Origin: Doryteuthis pealeii
Lineage: Eukaryota; Mollusca; Cephalopoda; Myopsida; Loliginidae
DNA: 64,000 nucleotides
Reading direction: 5' to 3'
Assembly (NCBI GenBank): GCA_023376005.1
Contig: CM042181.1
Coordinates: 357,313 to 421,312 of the forward strand
A program made the translations under genes and the position numbers. Each line of letters opens with the position of its first letter. The first letter of the stretch is position 1. Below are positions 1-10,150 of this stretch, piece by piece. The notes below the pieces were generated by a model that saw nothing but the letters and a program-made list of their open reading frames with translations, made no database searches and was not told the origin of the DNA.

Positions 1-29
1 AAGAGAAGGTCCTATCTCCCTATTCATCT

Positions 30-653
30 CTCTGTCCCTTTCCCCCCTCTCTCTCTCTCTGGTCCCAAGAGCAGAAGGCCTTATTCATCTCTCTCCCCTC
101 TCTCTCTCTCCCTCTCTCTCTCCCCCCTCTCTCTCTCTTACACCCACGCTTCGTCAACCGTTTATTCAATCACAAAATGTAGAAGATAAGACACCTCCAC
201 TTAAAAGAGAAAAAAAAACCAAGAAACAAAACGACCATTTTCTACTTCCTTTCGCAATTTTCTCACTCCGAAATGTTCAAACGAGATTCACAAAAAAAAC
301 AAAAACTTTCATCCTTTGTGTTTTTCCTCCTTTGAAAAGTGACATAAACGGGCGATTTGCTTTCCCGCAAAAAATTGTAATGGACGAACAGAAAGAGAAA
401 GAAAAAGAACTGCTCAAATAAAGATAGCCGCTCCAAAAATAATGCCTTCTGTTTAGGCTCTCGGGACATACATCGGATAGAGAGAGAGAGAGAGGGGGGG
501 AGGGGGAGAGAGAGAGGGAAGGAGGGAGAGGGAGAGATAGATAGAGAGGGGAGAGATAGAGGGAGAGAGAGATAATACCTTCTTTTTTTACTCTAGGGGC
601 CTAAAGCTGTTAGGAGAAGAGAGAAAGGCATAGAGAGAGAGGAGCAGGAGAGT

Positions 654-705
<52 letters not shown>

Positions 706-801
706 GAGAGAGAATGCCTTATTTTTACTCTTGGGGCCTAAAGCTGTTAAGAGAGAGAGGAGAGAAAGGGAGTGAGAGAAAGACATAGGGAGATAGGAGG
801 C

Positions 802-852
<51 letters not shown>

Positions 853-1094
853 TGCCTTCTATTTTTACTCTAGGGGCCTAAAGCTGTTAGGAGAAAAGAG
901 AGAAGAAAAAGAACTGCTCAATAAAGATAGCAGCTCCAAAATAATGCCTTTGTTTAGGCTCTTGGGACATACATCGGATAGAGAGAGAGAGAGAGAGAGA
1001 GGGGGGGAGAGAGAAGTGGGGAGAGAGATAGAGGGAGAGAGAGGGGGGAGAGAGAGGTTTAAGGCGTTCTGCTCTTGGGACCAACATCACGTAC

Positions 1095-1136
<42 letters not shown>

Positions 1137-1385
1137 AGGGGAAGGAAGAGGGAGGGAAAGAGAGGGGAGAGAGATAGAGAGGGGAGAGAGAGGGGGAGAG
1201 AGAGGTTTAAGGCTTCTGCTCTTGGGACCAACATCACGTACAGAGAGAGGAGAGAGAGGAGAGAGAGGAGAGAGAGGGGGGAGGGGGAAGGAAGAGGGAG
1301 GAAAGAGAGGGGGAGAGAGATAGAGAGGGGGAGAGAGAGGGGGAGAGAGAGGTTTAAGGCCTTCTGCTTTTGGACAAACATCACG

Positions 1386-1428
<43 letters not shown>

Positions 1429-1734
1429 AGAGAGATAGAGAGGGGAGAGAGGGGAGAGAGAGGGGAAGAGAGAGGTTTAAGGCGTTCTGCTCTTGGGACC
1501 AACATCACGTACAGAGAGAGAGAGAGAGAGAGGGAGGGGAGGGAAGGGAGGGAGAGAGGGGGAGAGAGATAGGAGAGAGGAGATAAGGCCTTCTGCTCTT
1601 GGGACAAACATCACGTACAGAGAGAGAGAGAGAGAGAGAGAGGGGAGAGAGGGAGGAGGGAGAGAGATAGAGGGAAGAGAGAGAGAGGAGGAGAGAGAGG
1701 TTTAAGGCGTTCTGCTCTTGGGACCAACATCACG

Positions 1735-1791
<57 letters not shown>

Positions 1792-1938
1792 TGCCTTCTT
1801 TTTTTACTCTAGGGGCCTAAAGCTATTAAGAGAAAGAGAGAAAGACATTGAGAGAGAGGAGACAGGAGAGAAGGTGGGAAAGAGAGAGAGAGAGATAGAG
1901 AGATAATGCCTTCTTTCTTTACTCTAGGGTCTAAGCTG

Positions 1939-2004
<66 letters not shown>

Positions 2005-2022
2005 AGAGAGAGACAGAGATAG

Positions 2023-2056
<34 letters not shown>

Positions 2057-2120
2057 ATAGAGAGCGGGAGAGAGAGGGGGAGAGAGAGGTTCGTTCTGCT
2101 CTTGGGCCAACATCACGTAC

Positions 2121-2162
<42 letters not shown>

Positions 2163-2393
2163 TGCCTTCTTTTTTTACTCTAGGGGCCTAAAGCTATTAA
2201 GAGAAAGAGAGAAGACATTGAGAGAGAGAGGAGACAGGAGAGAAGGTGGGAAAGAGAGAGAGAGATAGAGAGATATGCCTTCTTTCTTTACTAGGGGACT
2301 AAAGCTGTTAAGAGAAAGAAGAGAGAGAGAGAGAGAGAGGACAGGAAATAGGGCAGAAGAGAGAGACAGAGATAGATAGATAGATAGATAGAT

Positions 2394-2430
<37 letters not shown>
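30..2430. repeat. GA-rich composite minisatellite with conserved spacers
   Basis: Long (GA)n and (GGGA)n tracts are broken by short spacers that recur in order. Spacer A (core GGACCAACATCACGTACAGA) occurs near 1069, 1208, 1354, 1477, 1586, 1710 and 2094, with an inverted partial copy near 60-95. Spacer B (core TTTTTACTCTAGGGGCCTAA) occurs near 573, 712, 851, 1791, 1907, 2160 and 2276. Spacer C (core GGGACATACATCGGATAGAG) occurs near 460 and 965, preceded by a shared unique stretch. The long open frames here on both strands are translations of simple repeat and are not genes. Confidence 0.9.

Positions 2431-2436
<6 letters not shown>

Positions 2437-2472
<36 letters not shown>
2437..2472. repeat. 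(TG)n microsatellite
   Basis: Uninterrupted TG dinucleotide run following a short TA run. A second TG run lies at about 2893-2940. The DNA between them (2480-2890) shows no gene, only AT-rich sequence and one hammerhead-like relic. Confidence 0.9.
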
Positions 2473-2474
<2 letters not shown>

Positions 2475-2555
2475 GAAAAATGGAAGTGAACCCGACAATA
2501 TGTAATATTGTAAAAAATGAAAAAACACAAGTTTCATAAACGAATTATGTTTATT

Positions 2556-2602
2556 ACACCTACGATTCAGTGTTTCGGTCTGTTCATATATACCTTCATC
2601 AG
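2556..2602 (-). ncRNA. degenerate hammerhead-like ribozyme
   Basis: On the minus strand CUGAUGA (2596-2602) is followed by a weak stem II (GGU/ACC, 12-nt loop), then GAA and an ACAC...GUGU stem III. No stem I adjacent to the core can be drawn; only an AACGAA/UUCGUU pairing further out is available. The core order fits a hammerhead, but catalytic activity is doubtful. Probably a decayed copy. Confidence 0.3.
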
Positions 2603-2909
2603 GGCTTTCGTTGGTTTAAGGAAAATTATTACTAAAAATAAAATGTCTGAGCCTCTGTTTTTGGGGTGTTGGGCCTTTTTTTGTTGGGCTTCAAATGTGA
2701 GGAAGAAAAGATCTATTCAAAATTGACAAACGTCAGCATCTTAAATTTAAACTACGTAACAGCGTCCCCGTTTATGCTAAGTAAAATGTGTGTGTAAGTG
2801 TGGGTGTGTATTTTAAATTTAATTTCAATTAACGGAAAAATACCCTATTTAATTGAAGTAACGGCATCCCCCTTTATTCTACGAGATGAGTGTGTGTATG
2901 TGTGTGTGT

Positions 2910-2944
<35 letters not shown>

Positions 2945-3048
2945 TTTATTTAGTTTTAATAAGTTTGCGAACCTTCTTTTTTTTTTATAGAATATCTAAC
3001 TTTCTCCCGTTAGACCCATAACAGCTGTTGGAGGGAAATCGTAGGTAT

Positions 3049-3093
3049 ACACCGCTGATGAGACTTAATAAAGTTGAAACAGCTGTACGGTGT
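3049..3093 (+). ncRNA. hammerhead ribozyme, type I-like
   Basis: All parts of the hammerhead consensus are present in order. Stem I 5' strand ACACCG is 3049-3054, CUGAUGA is 3055-3061, stem II GACUU/AAGUU with an AAUA loop is 3062-3075, GAA is 3076-3078, stem III ACAG/CUGU with no loop is 3079-3086, and the cleavage-site nucleotide is A3087. The stem I 3' strand CGGUGU (3088-3093) pairs perfectly (6 bp) with the 5' strand. The loopless self-complementary stem III is typical of hammerheads in Penelope-like elements and retrozymes, which often act as dimers. Activity is inferred. Confidence 0.8.
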
Positions 3094-3194
3094 TCCACCT
3101 GGTGCACTTTATTCGCCGACTTTGCTTGTCATGATTATTTTCAATAATTATCGAATTTTATACGATATACGCATTGTAATTACTTCAAAATGTA

Positions 3195-3201
3195 AATAAA
3201 A

Positions 3202-3262
<61 letters not shown>
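3195..3262. repeat. (TAA)n and (TA)n microsatellite
   Basis: About nine ATA/TAA units run into a TA dinucleotide tract. Confidence 0.9.
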
Positions 3263-3264
<2 letters not shown>

Positions 3265-3293
3265 GAGAGAAAGGAAATGATTCCGACAGTATG

Positions 3294-3490
3294 AGTATAG
3301 ATAAAAGGATATGAAAACACACAATGCTATTAAAGTGAAAAGATTTAATATCATATTCATAGCTAATATTGAACAATATTTCGATTTATAAAAAATCATC
3401 ATCAGAGCTTGTTTTTTACTCCGGACTCATCGAGTGACGAGACGAAAAAAAACAGCATATTGTGTTGTTTTCATATCCTTTTATCTATAC

Positions 3491-3491
<1 letters not shown>
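3294..3491. repeat. Inverted repeat enclosing a hammerhead
   Basis: A left arm at 3294-3327 is the reverse complement of 3455-3491 with a few indels (core AAAGGATATGAAAAC and its complement). The ~130-bp loop holds the minus-strand hammerhead at 3361-3409, so the unit looks like a small fold-back element. Its right arm runs straight into a (TA)n tract. Confidence 0.75.
3361..3409 (-). ncRNA. hammerhead ribozyme with closed stem III
   Basis: Reading the minus strand, AGCU (3409-3406) is followed by CUGAUGA (3405-3399), a stem II with GAUUU/AAAUC (3398-3383), GAA (3382-3380), a 6-bp stem III AUAUUG/CAAUAU with a 2-nt loop (3379-3366), U at the cleavage position (3365) and AGCU (3364-3361). Stem I is AGCU paired with AGCU. 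Every core position of CUGANGA/GAA and the UH cleavage site is kept. It sits in the loop of an inverted repeat. Confidence 0.75.
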
Positions 3492-3493
<2 letters not shown>

Positions 3494-3541
<48 letters not shown>

Positions 3542-3618
3542 TATTGTGTGTGTGTGTGTGTGTGTGTGTGGGTACGTGAAGAGAGAGAGAGAGTGTGTGT
3601 GTGTGTGTGTCTGTCTGT

Positions 3619-3662
<44 letters not shown>

Positions 3663-3816
3663 CTGTTAGTATATGTCTGTCTGTCAGTCTCTCTCCCCCT
3701 CTCTTTCTCTCTGTCTGTCTGTCTGTCTGTCCTGTCTGTGTCTGTCTCTCTCTCTCGACCTCTCTCTGCCTGTCGGTCTGTCTGTCTGTCTCTTTCTGTG
3801 TGTGTGTGTGTGTGTG

Positions 3817-3851
<35 letters not shown>

Positions 3852-3875
3852 TGTGTGTGTGTGTCTGTCAGTCGC

Positions 3876-3910
<35 letters not shown>

Positions 3911-4060
3911 AGTGTATGTCTGTCTGGTCTCTCCCTCCCTCTGTCTGTCTGTCTGTCTCTCTGTCTGTCCGTCTGTCTGTCTGCCTCTCTTTCTCCAACC
4001 TCTCTCTCTGTCTGTCTGTCTGTCAGTCTGTCTGTGTTGTGGTGTGTGTGTGTGTGTGTC
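3494..4060. repeat. Compound microsatellite (TA, TG, GA, TC, CTGT)
   Basis: A TA run (3494-3540) passes into TG, GA, TCTC and CTGT tracts, with the block TG-GA-TG-CTGT-TC appearing twice (about 3545-3800 and 3800-4060). This suggests a ~260-bp duplication of the compound repeat. Open frames here are repeat translations. Confidence 0.9.
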
Positions 4061-4379
4061 TGTTGAAGAATCATGAGTGAAAGTGAAAAATATATTTAAA
4101 AAAATAATTACTGTTTATTCTATGAATTTTTTGTTCAGTTCCAATAAAGCATTCATTAATTTTCTTTTACTGTGTAAACACAATATGTTTACATATTTTG
4201 TTTTTAAGATATTTGTCTAACGCCATTTTTCGTTGGTATTTACCATTTCAAAAGGCCATTCAGTACGAATTTCACTTTTTTATTATTACTTTAATTACTT
4301 ATTATCCTTATCATCTTTCCTTCTATAAGACATTAGACTTTTTTTTTGTTGAAAATTTGGCGTTTTTTTTTCTTTCTTG

Positions 4380-6555
4380 AAGGTAACTTTATGTTTATTC
4401 TGTTTCAACTAAAAGATATTGCTTTGTTTTGACGACTGAATTGCATCGAATTTTACGGGAATTTTTTAAAGTAGACATTTCCTTTGTTCAGACAATTTCA
4501 CAAATAAATATGCATATTTTATGCTGTTATTTTTCTTTTTCTTAGAAAAGACTAAGTTGTATAATTACAGAGTTAAACAGAGACACATCGTATAAAGGAT
4601 GTCTGCTGTCGTCGATAATATTAAATATTAAACTTATTTCCTCTTGGCTTCGATTCTACGTACGCACCAGTAATATTATAACGAGACCATACTATTGACG
4701 GTCAACATTGTAAACAGGGATGTTTATATTTAAAAGGGATTTTCCCAAGTTAAGGTAGCGTTGACATGGAATCAACTGTGGCTGTTTACTGAGAGTTTCT
4801 CAATTATACAATCGTTAGATGAAAATATATATTTCCATTCTTCAGACAATTTCACAAATAAATATGCATATTTTATGCTGTTATTTTTCTTCTTCTTAGA
4901 AAAGACTAAGTTGTATAATTATAGAGTTAAACATGGACACAACGTATAAACGATGTCTGCTGTCATCGATTATATTAAATGTTAAACTTATTTCTACTTT
5001 GCTCCGTTTGTACGCACGTACCAGTTATAATGTAACAAGACCATACTATTGACGGTTGACAGTGTAAACATGGAAGTTTATATTTAAAAGGGATTTTCTT
5101 GAAGGTAACTTTATGTTTATTTTGTTTCAACTAAAAGATATTGCTTTATTTTGACGACTGAATTGCATCGAATTTTACGGGAATTTTTTTAAAAGTAGAC
5201 GCTTTCTTTGTTCAGACAATTTCACAAATAAATATGCATATTTTATGCTGTTATTTTTCTTTTTCTTAGAAAAGACTAAGTTGTATAATTACAGAGTTAA
5301 ACAGGGACACGTTGTATAAAGGATGTCTGCTGTCGTCGATAATATTAAATATTAAACTTATTTCCTCTTTGCTTCGATTCTACGTACGCCCCAGTAATAT
5401 TATAACGAGACCATACTATTGACGGTCAACATTGTCAACAGGGATGTTTATATTTAAAAGGGATTTTCCCAAGTTAAGGTAGCGTTGACATGGAATCAAC
5501 TGTGGCTGTTTACTGAGAGTTTCTCAATTATACAATCGTCAGATGAAAATATATATTTCCATTCTTCAGACAATTTCACAAATAAATATGCATATTTTAT
5601 GCTGTTATTTTCTTTTTCTTAGAAAAGACTAAATTGTATAATTATAGAGTTAAACAGGGACATATCATATAAATGATGTCTGCTGTCGTCGATAATATTA
5701 AATATTAAACCTATTTCCTCTTGACTTCGTTTCTACGTACGTACCAGTTATAGTGTAAAAAGACCATACTATTGACGGTTGAGAGTGTAAACATGGAAGT
5801 TTATATTTAAAAGGGATTTTCTTGAAGGTAACTTTATGTTTATTTTGTTTCAACTAAAAGATATTGCTTTGTTTTGACGACTGAATTGCATCGGATTTTA
5901 CGGGAATTTTTTAAAGTAGACGCTTTCTTTGTTCAGACAATTTCACAAATAAATATGCATATTTTATGCTGTTATTTTTCTTTTTCTTAGAAAAGACTAA
6001 GTTGTATAATTACAGAGTTAAACAGAGACACATTGTATAAAGGATGTCTGCTGTCGTCGATAATATTAAATATTAAACCTATTTCCTCTTGGCTTCGTTT
6101 CTACGTACGTACCAGTTATAATGTAAAAAGACCATACTATTGACGGTTGACAGTGTAAACATGGAAGTTTATATTTAAAAGGGATTTTCTTGAAGGTAAC
6201 TTTATGTTTATTTTGTTTCAACTAAAAGATATTGCTTTATTTTGACGACTGAATTGCATCGAATTTTACGGGAATTTTTTTAAAAGTAGACGCTTTCTTT
6301 GTTCAGACAATTTCACAAATAAATATGCATATTTTATGCTGTTATTTTTCTTTTTCTTAGAAAAGACTAAGTTGTATAATTATAGAGTTAAACAGGGACA
6401 CATCGTATAAAAGATGTCTGCTGTCGTTGATAATATTAAATATTAAACCTGTTTCCTCTTGGCTTCGTTTCTACGTACGTACCAATATATAACGAGTCCA
6501 TACTATTGAGGGTTGACAGTGTAAACATGGAAGTTTATATTTAAAAGGGATTTTT
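4380..6555 (+). repeat. Tandem array of ~360-bp repeats
   Basis: The core TTCAGACAATTTCACAAATA recurs at about 4487, 4841, 5211, 5564, 5931 and 6300, giving spacings of 353-370 bp. Two alternating linkers join the cores: one with CTTGAAGGTAACTTTATG, the other with AAGTTAAGGTAGCGTTGACA. A shared 3' part carries GATGTCTGCTGTCGTCGATA and TACTATTGACGG. No open frame is conserved between units. I do not recognise the family. Confidence 0.85.
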
Positions 6556-6574
6556 GAATTCGTTTTTTTTTAAG

Positions 6575-6597
6575 TATATGTATTATATACGGAGGTT

Positions 6598-6645
<48 letters not shown>

Positions 6646-6662
6646 AACCTCCGTATACAATA
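6575..6662. repeat. Hairpin with (TA)n centre
   Basis: ATACGGAGGTTTGTA, then a ~45-bp TA run, then TACAAACCTCCGTAT. The arms pair perfectly around the microsatellite. Directly next to it, at 6690-6930, is another copy of the 360-bp repeat. Confidence 0.85.
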
Positions 6663-7067
6663 CATATACATATTTGAAGATATATACAAATGAATATGAA
6701 TATTTTATGCTGTTATTTTCTTTTTCTTAGAAAAGACTAAGTTGTATAATTACAGAGTTAAACAGGGACACATCGTATAAACGATGTCTGTCGTCATCCA
6801 TAATATTAAATATTAAACTCATTTCTTCTTTGCTTCGATTCTAAGTACGTACCATTTATAACGAGACCATACTATTGACGTCCGACAGTGTAAATACGGA
6901 TGTTTATGTTTAAAAGGGATTCTCAAAATCATTGTTTTAAATATATGTGTTCTGTACGGTGGGTACGCAGCGCTCTCCTGTAAAAGGGAATGGAACACTC
7001 TATAGCAGTCTTTACATATATACAGATGTGTGTATCAAAACAGTTAAAATCCCTTTCGTCTATTGTG

Positions 7068-7140
7068 GGTGACGATAGCCGAGCGGTTAAGCTGTCCGAC
7101 TGCTGCTGATCCGGTTTTTATCTTGGCTGCAGGTTGCTCA
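7068..7140 (+). other. tRNA-like segment (Pol III A box)
   Basis: TAGCCGAGCGGTTAAG matches the A-box region of Leu/Ser-type tRNAs. A good B box is missing and the acceptor stem does not form, so it is not a functional tRNA. The same sequence occurs at 7583-7650. Confidence 0.5.
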
Positions 7141-7582
7141 CAAATGTTAAGTAGAGGTAGCGTGGACATGAATCAACTGTGCCAATTTACTAAGAGTTTC
7201 TCAATTATGCAATCGTCAGACTGAAGGTATATACTTCCATTGTTCAGACAATTTCACAAATAAACATGCATATTTTATGCTGTTATTTTCTTTTCTTAGA
7301 AAAGAAAGAAGTTGTATAATTATAGAGTTAAACAAGGACACATCGTATAAACGATATCTGCTGTCGTCGATGATATTAAGTATTAAACTTATTTCTACTT
7401 TCCTCCGTTTGTACGCACGTACCAGTTATAATGAGACCATTCTATTGACTGACGACAGTGTAAACACGGTGTTTATATTTAAAAGGGATTTTCAAAATCG
7501 TTGTTTTAAGTATATGCATTATGTACTCAACGCTCTCGTATAAAAGGGATGGAACAGTTAAAATCCCTTTCGAATTCTGTGG

Positions 7583-7655
7583 GTGACGATAGACGAGCGG
7601 TTAAGCTGTCCGACTGCTGCTGAATCGATCCGGTTTCTATCTCAGCTGAAGTTGG
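7583..7655 (+). other. tRNA-like segment upstream of a hammerhead
   Basis: This second copy of the 7068-7140 sequence (TAGACGAGCGGTTAAG, then TGTCCGACTGCTGCTG) lies only ~20 bp upstream of the hammerhead at 7671-7712. The order suggests a SINE-like unit with an A-box promoter and a ribozyme. No clear B box. Confidence 0.5.
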
Positions 7656-7670
7656 CTCACAGATGTCTAA

Positions 7671-7712
7671 CCACACTGAAGAGACTTGATAAGTCGAAAC
7701 ACGTGTCTGTGG
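7671..7712 (+). ncRNA. hammerhead ribozyme, type I-like
   Basis: Stem I CCACA (7671-7675), CUGAAGA (7676-7682; position 7 may be any base), stem II GACUU/AAGUC (7683-7695), GAA (7696-7698), loopless stem III ACAC/GUGU (7699-7706), cleavage base C7707, and stem I 3' strand UGUGG (7708-7712). All pairs are Watson-Crick. Compared with the copy at 3049 the core order is identical, but stems I and III have different sequence with pairing kept. Confidence 0.8.
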
Positions 7713-7714
7713 AC

Positions 7715-7717
<3 letters not shown>

Positions 7718-7755
<38 letters not shown>
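7718..7755. repeat. (TA)n microsatellite
   Basis: TA run directly downstream of the hammerhead, followed by a short TG run and then the Helitron start. Confidence 0.9.
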
Positions 7756-7765
<10 letters not shown>

Positions 7766-7787
7766 CATGTATGTATATATACATATA

Positions 7788-8424
7788 TCTTATTATAATG
7801 GAGATTGTGTTTTTCTGTCTGTAACCGAAACTATATTACTACTCAAGTCACAATTCCCTTTATTATTTACGTCAAATTCACCGTGATTTCATTCTTTTAA
7901 ACCTTCAGTTATTAATAAAAATTGTTTTACATTATTAATACTGTTGACCATATCTACGTACTAATAACATGCAATTGTATTTATATATACAACAAAATAG
8001 CGGTTTACAGTTTGAACGAGCAGGCTAATTTGCATATTGATATTTAAAATTTTATTTTAATAAATATGTGCTTGGTATTATTGATTTCTAATTGTTTGGT
8101 TTTATCTTAAGAAATATAAACAAAAATCTCGTGGATAAATCTAAAAGAAATTTATTTACAAGAAGAAATAACTGTAATATTATCCTTTACTTCCTATTTT
8201 AACTAAATAGTTAAATTAGGAAAATTACCAATGAAAGGGGGGAGTAATGGAAAATGATGGAATAGTTAGTTTCGAAGTTGTTCTATTTTTCGATTATACC
8301 CCCTCTATTGCAGATCTTTTTATCTGCATTCTTAGTCAGTTTCATTAGCCTTTCTAATTTAATATGATATTTTATTATATCAAAACTTAAATACTTGCAC
8401 CTGGAGGGTGCATATATTTGCTAG
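7788..8424 (+). mobile_element. Non-autonomous Helitron, copy 1
   Basis: The element begins TCTTATTATAATGGAG and ends with the hairpin GCACCTGGAGGGTGC, nine bases, then CTAG. It sits between A (7787) and T (8425). A 5' TC, a short GC-rich hairpin shortly before a terminal CTRR, and insertion between A and T are the Helitron signature. There is no open frame for a Rep/helicase, so it is non-autonomous. Six further copies lie in the window. Confidence 0.85.
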
Positions 8425-8930
8425 TATATATAAGGTAATACATAGACACGTGTTTAAGTTATGGTAGCGTGGATATGGAATCAACTGTGCCTTGTTACTG
8501 ACAGTTTCTCAATTATGCAATCGTCTGATTGAAGATATATAGTTCGTTTGTTCAAACAATTCTACAAATAAATATGCATATTATATGCTGTTATTTTCTT
8601 TTTCTTAGAAAAGACAAATTTGTATAATTACAGAGTTAAACAGGGACACATCGTATAAACGATGTCTGCTGTCGTCGATAATATTAAATATTAAACCTAT
8701 TTACACTTTGCACCGTTTCTACGCACGTACCAGTTATAACGAGACAATTCTATTGACGGTTGACAGTGTAAACATGGAAGTTTATATTTAAAAGGGATTC
8801 CTATGTACGTACCAATTATAATATAACGAAAGCATACTATTGATGGTTGACACTGTAAACACAGATGTTTATATTTAAAATGGATTTTCAAAATCATTGT
8901 TTTAAATATATTTATTATATACGGAAGGTT

Positions 8931-8931
8931 G

Positions 8932-8982
<51 letters not shown>
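8931..8982. repeat. (TA)n microsatellite
   Basis: TA dinucleotide run between two pieces of the 360-bp repeat. Confidence 0.9.
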
Positions 8983-9391
8983 AGTTAAGGTAGCGTGGAC
9001 ATGTATTCAACTGTGCCTGTTTACCTCGGTTTCTCAATTATGCAATCATCAGACTGAAGATATATATTTCCTTTGTTCAGACAATTTCACAAATAAATAT
9101 GCATATTTTATGCTGTTATTTTCTTTTTCTTAGAAAAGACTAAGTTGTATAATTACAGAGTTAAACACGGACAAATCGTATAAAAGATGTCTGCTGTCGT
9201 CGATAATATTAAATATTAAACTCATTTCTTCCTTTCTCCTTTCCTACGTAAGTTATAATATAACTATTAATTATATATGACCACTGACACTATAGACATG
9301 AATGTTTATATCTAAAAGGGATTTCCAAACTGGTTAGTTTAAATGTACGTAACATTCTTAAGATAAATACTATATGAGGAGTGGTTGCGTT

Positions 9392-9424
<33 letters not shown>

Positions 9425-9432
9425 GTGTATTT

Positions 9433-9595
9433 ACTTCCACACCAAACGGACTTAGCAAGATTTCTTCGTTTTGTTAAGTAGTAGGTATTTATATTCCTCT
9501 TAAGTGACCTCTACACGAACTTACGAAGAGGAATATAAATACCTACTACTTAACAAAACGTAGAAATATTGCTAAGTCCGTTTGGTGTGGAGGTA
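9433..9595. repeat. Inverted repeat with ~70-bp arms
   Basis: 9433-9502 is the reverse complement of 9524-9595 with few mismatches (core TTAAGTAGTAGGTATTTATA). A third, directly repeated copy of the right arm is at about 9879-9960. The right arm leads into the tRNA-like segment at 9585, so the arm is the 5' flank of the tRNA/hammerhead unit. Confidence 0.85.
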
Positions 9596-9645
9596 AGACG
9601 TTTGCCTGTCAATTTGACAGACAGGTTTCGAATCACACACGGGGC
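9585..9645 (+). other. tRNA-like head of a hammerhead SINE
   Basis: GTGTGGAGGTAAGACG resembles an A box, CTGTCAATTTGACAG an anticodon-type hairpin, and GGTTTCGAATC an almost perfect B box at normal spacing. The acceptor stem is poor, so this is tRNA-derived rather than a tRNA gene. The hammerhead at 9663-9704 follows within 20 bp. The copy at 9953-10017 has the same tRNA-like part but runs into TA repeats instead of a ribozyme. Confidence 0.65.
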
Positions 9646-9662
9646 GGTCTTCGTATCTATAG

Positions 9663-9704
9663 CTCTGCTGATGAAGCCTATTAGGCCGAAATGTACATAC
9701 AGAG
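9663..9704 (+). ncRNA. hammerhead ribozyme in a tRNA-derived unit
   Basis: Stem I CUCUG (9663-9667), CUGAUGA (9668-9674), stem II GCCU/AGGC with loop AUU (one unpaired A·C at its base), GAA (9688-9690), loopless stem III AUGU/ACAU (9691-9698), cleavage base A9699, stem I 3' strand CAGAG (9700-9704). The ~130-bp tail that follows (to about 9835, ending TTCAATTAAGCACATATTC) recurs at 27693-27810, which shows it belongs to a repeat family. Confidence 0.75.
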
Positions 9705-9952
9705 ATTGATTTTTCTCGATTTGTTTAGCCTTACATTTAAATAGGTAATCCCGCCTAATTAATTATTAATGAATTAACTTTCAAAAATTAGGTTCGACTT
9801 CAATTAAGCACATATTCTCCCAAATATTGTCGGCTGAAAATAGCCATATCACAAACATCGTCTGTTTGTTTACTTCTCGTAAGTTCGCGTAGAGGTCACT
9901 TAAGAGGAATATAAACACCTACTACTTAACAAAACGAAGAAATCTTGCTAAG

Positions 9953-10017
9953 TCTGTTTGTTGTGGAGGTAAGAGTTTGCCTGTCAATTTGACAGACAGG
10001 TTTCGAATCACGCACGG
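9953..10017 (+). other. tRNA-like segment, second copy without ribozyme
   Basis: Nearly identical to 9585-9645, with the same B box GGTTTCGAATC, and preceded by the same arm sequence. After GGGGCGGTCTTC, where the first copy continues to the hammerhead, this copy turns into a TA run, so the 3' part has been lost. Confidence 0.6.
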
Positions 10018-10150
10018 GGCGGTCTTCATATATATATATGGGTTTTTATAGTTTGCATGAAGCATTGTCCGTATGTGTTTAAAATATAAATTAGAAGGCA
10101 ATTGACAATGCAATAGAATAGGTGTTGAAAATGATGTTTATTTACCTGTT

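Larger units (their letters stand above)
6690..9240 (+). repeat. Scattered copies of the 360-bp repeat
   Basis: Further copies or parts of the 4.4-6.5 kb repeat lie at about 6690-6930, 7140-7500, 8455-8900 and 8985-9240, recognised by ATTTTATGCTGTTATTTTC and the TCTGCTGTCGTCGAT block. They are separated by tRNA-like sequence, a hammerhead, a Helitron and TA runs. From 9240 to 9430 only AT-rich sequence and a TA run are seen. Confidence 0.8.

Noticed and set aside
3434..4076. Open frames of 176-210 codons rich in C, V, S and L
   Set aside because: Repeat translations of TG, TC and CTGT microsatellites; frames shift freely with repeat length.
5530..5575. CTGAAGA and CTGACGA boxes on the minus strand of the 360-bp repeat
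   Set aside because: No GAA box follows a stem II at the right distance; the resemblance is limited to seven bases.
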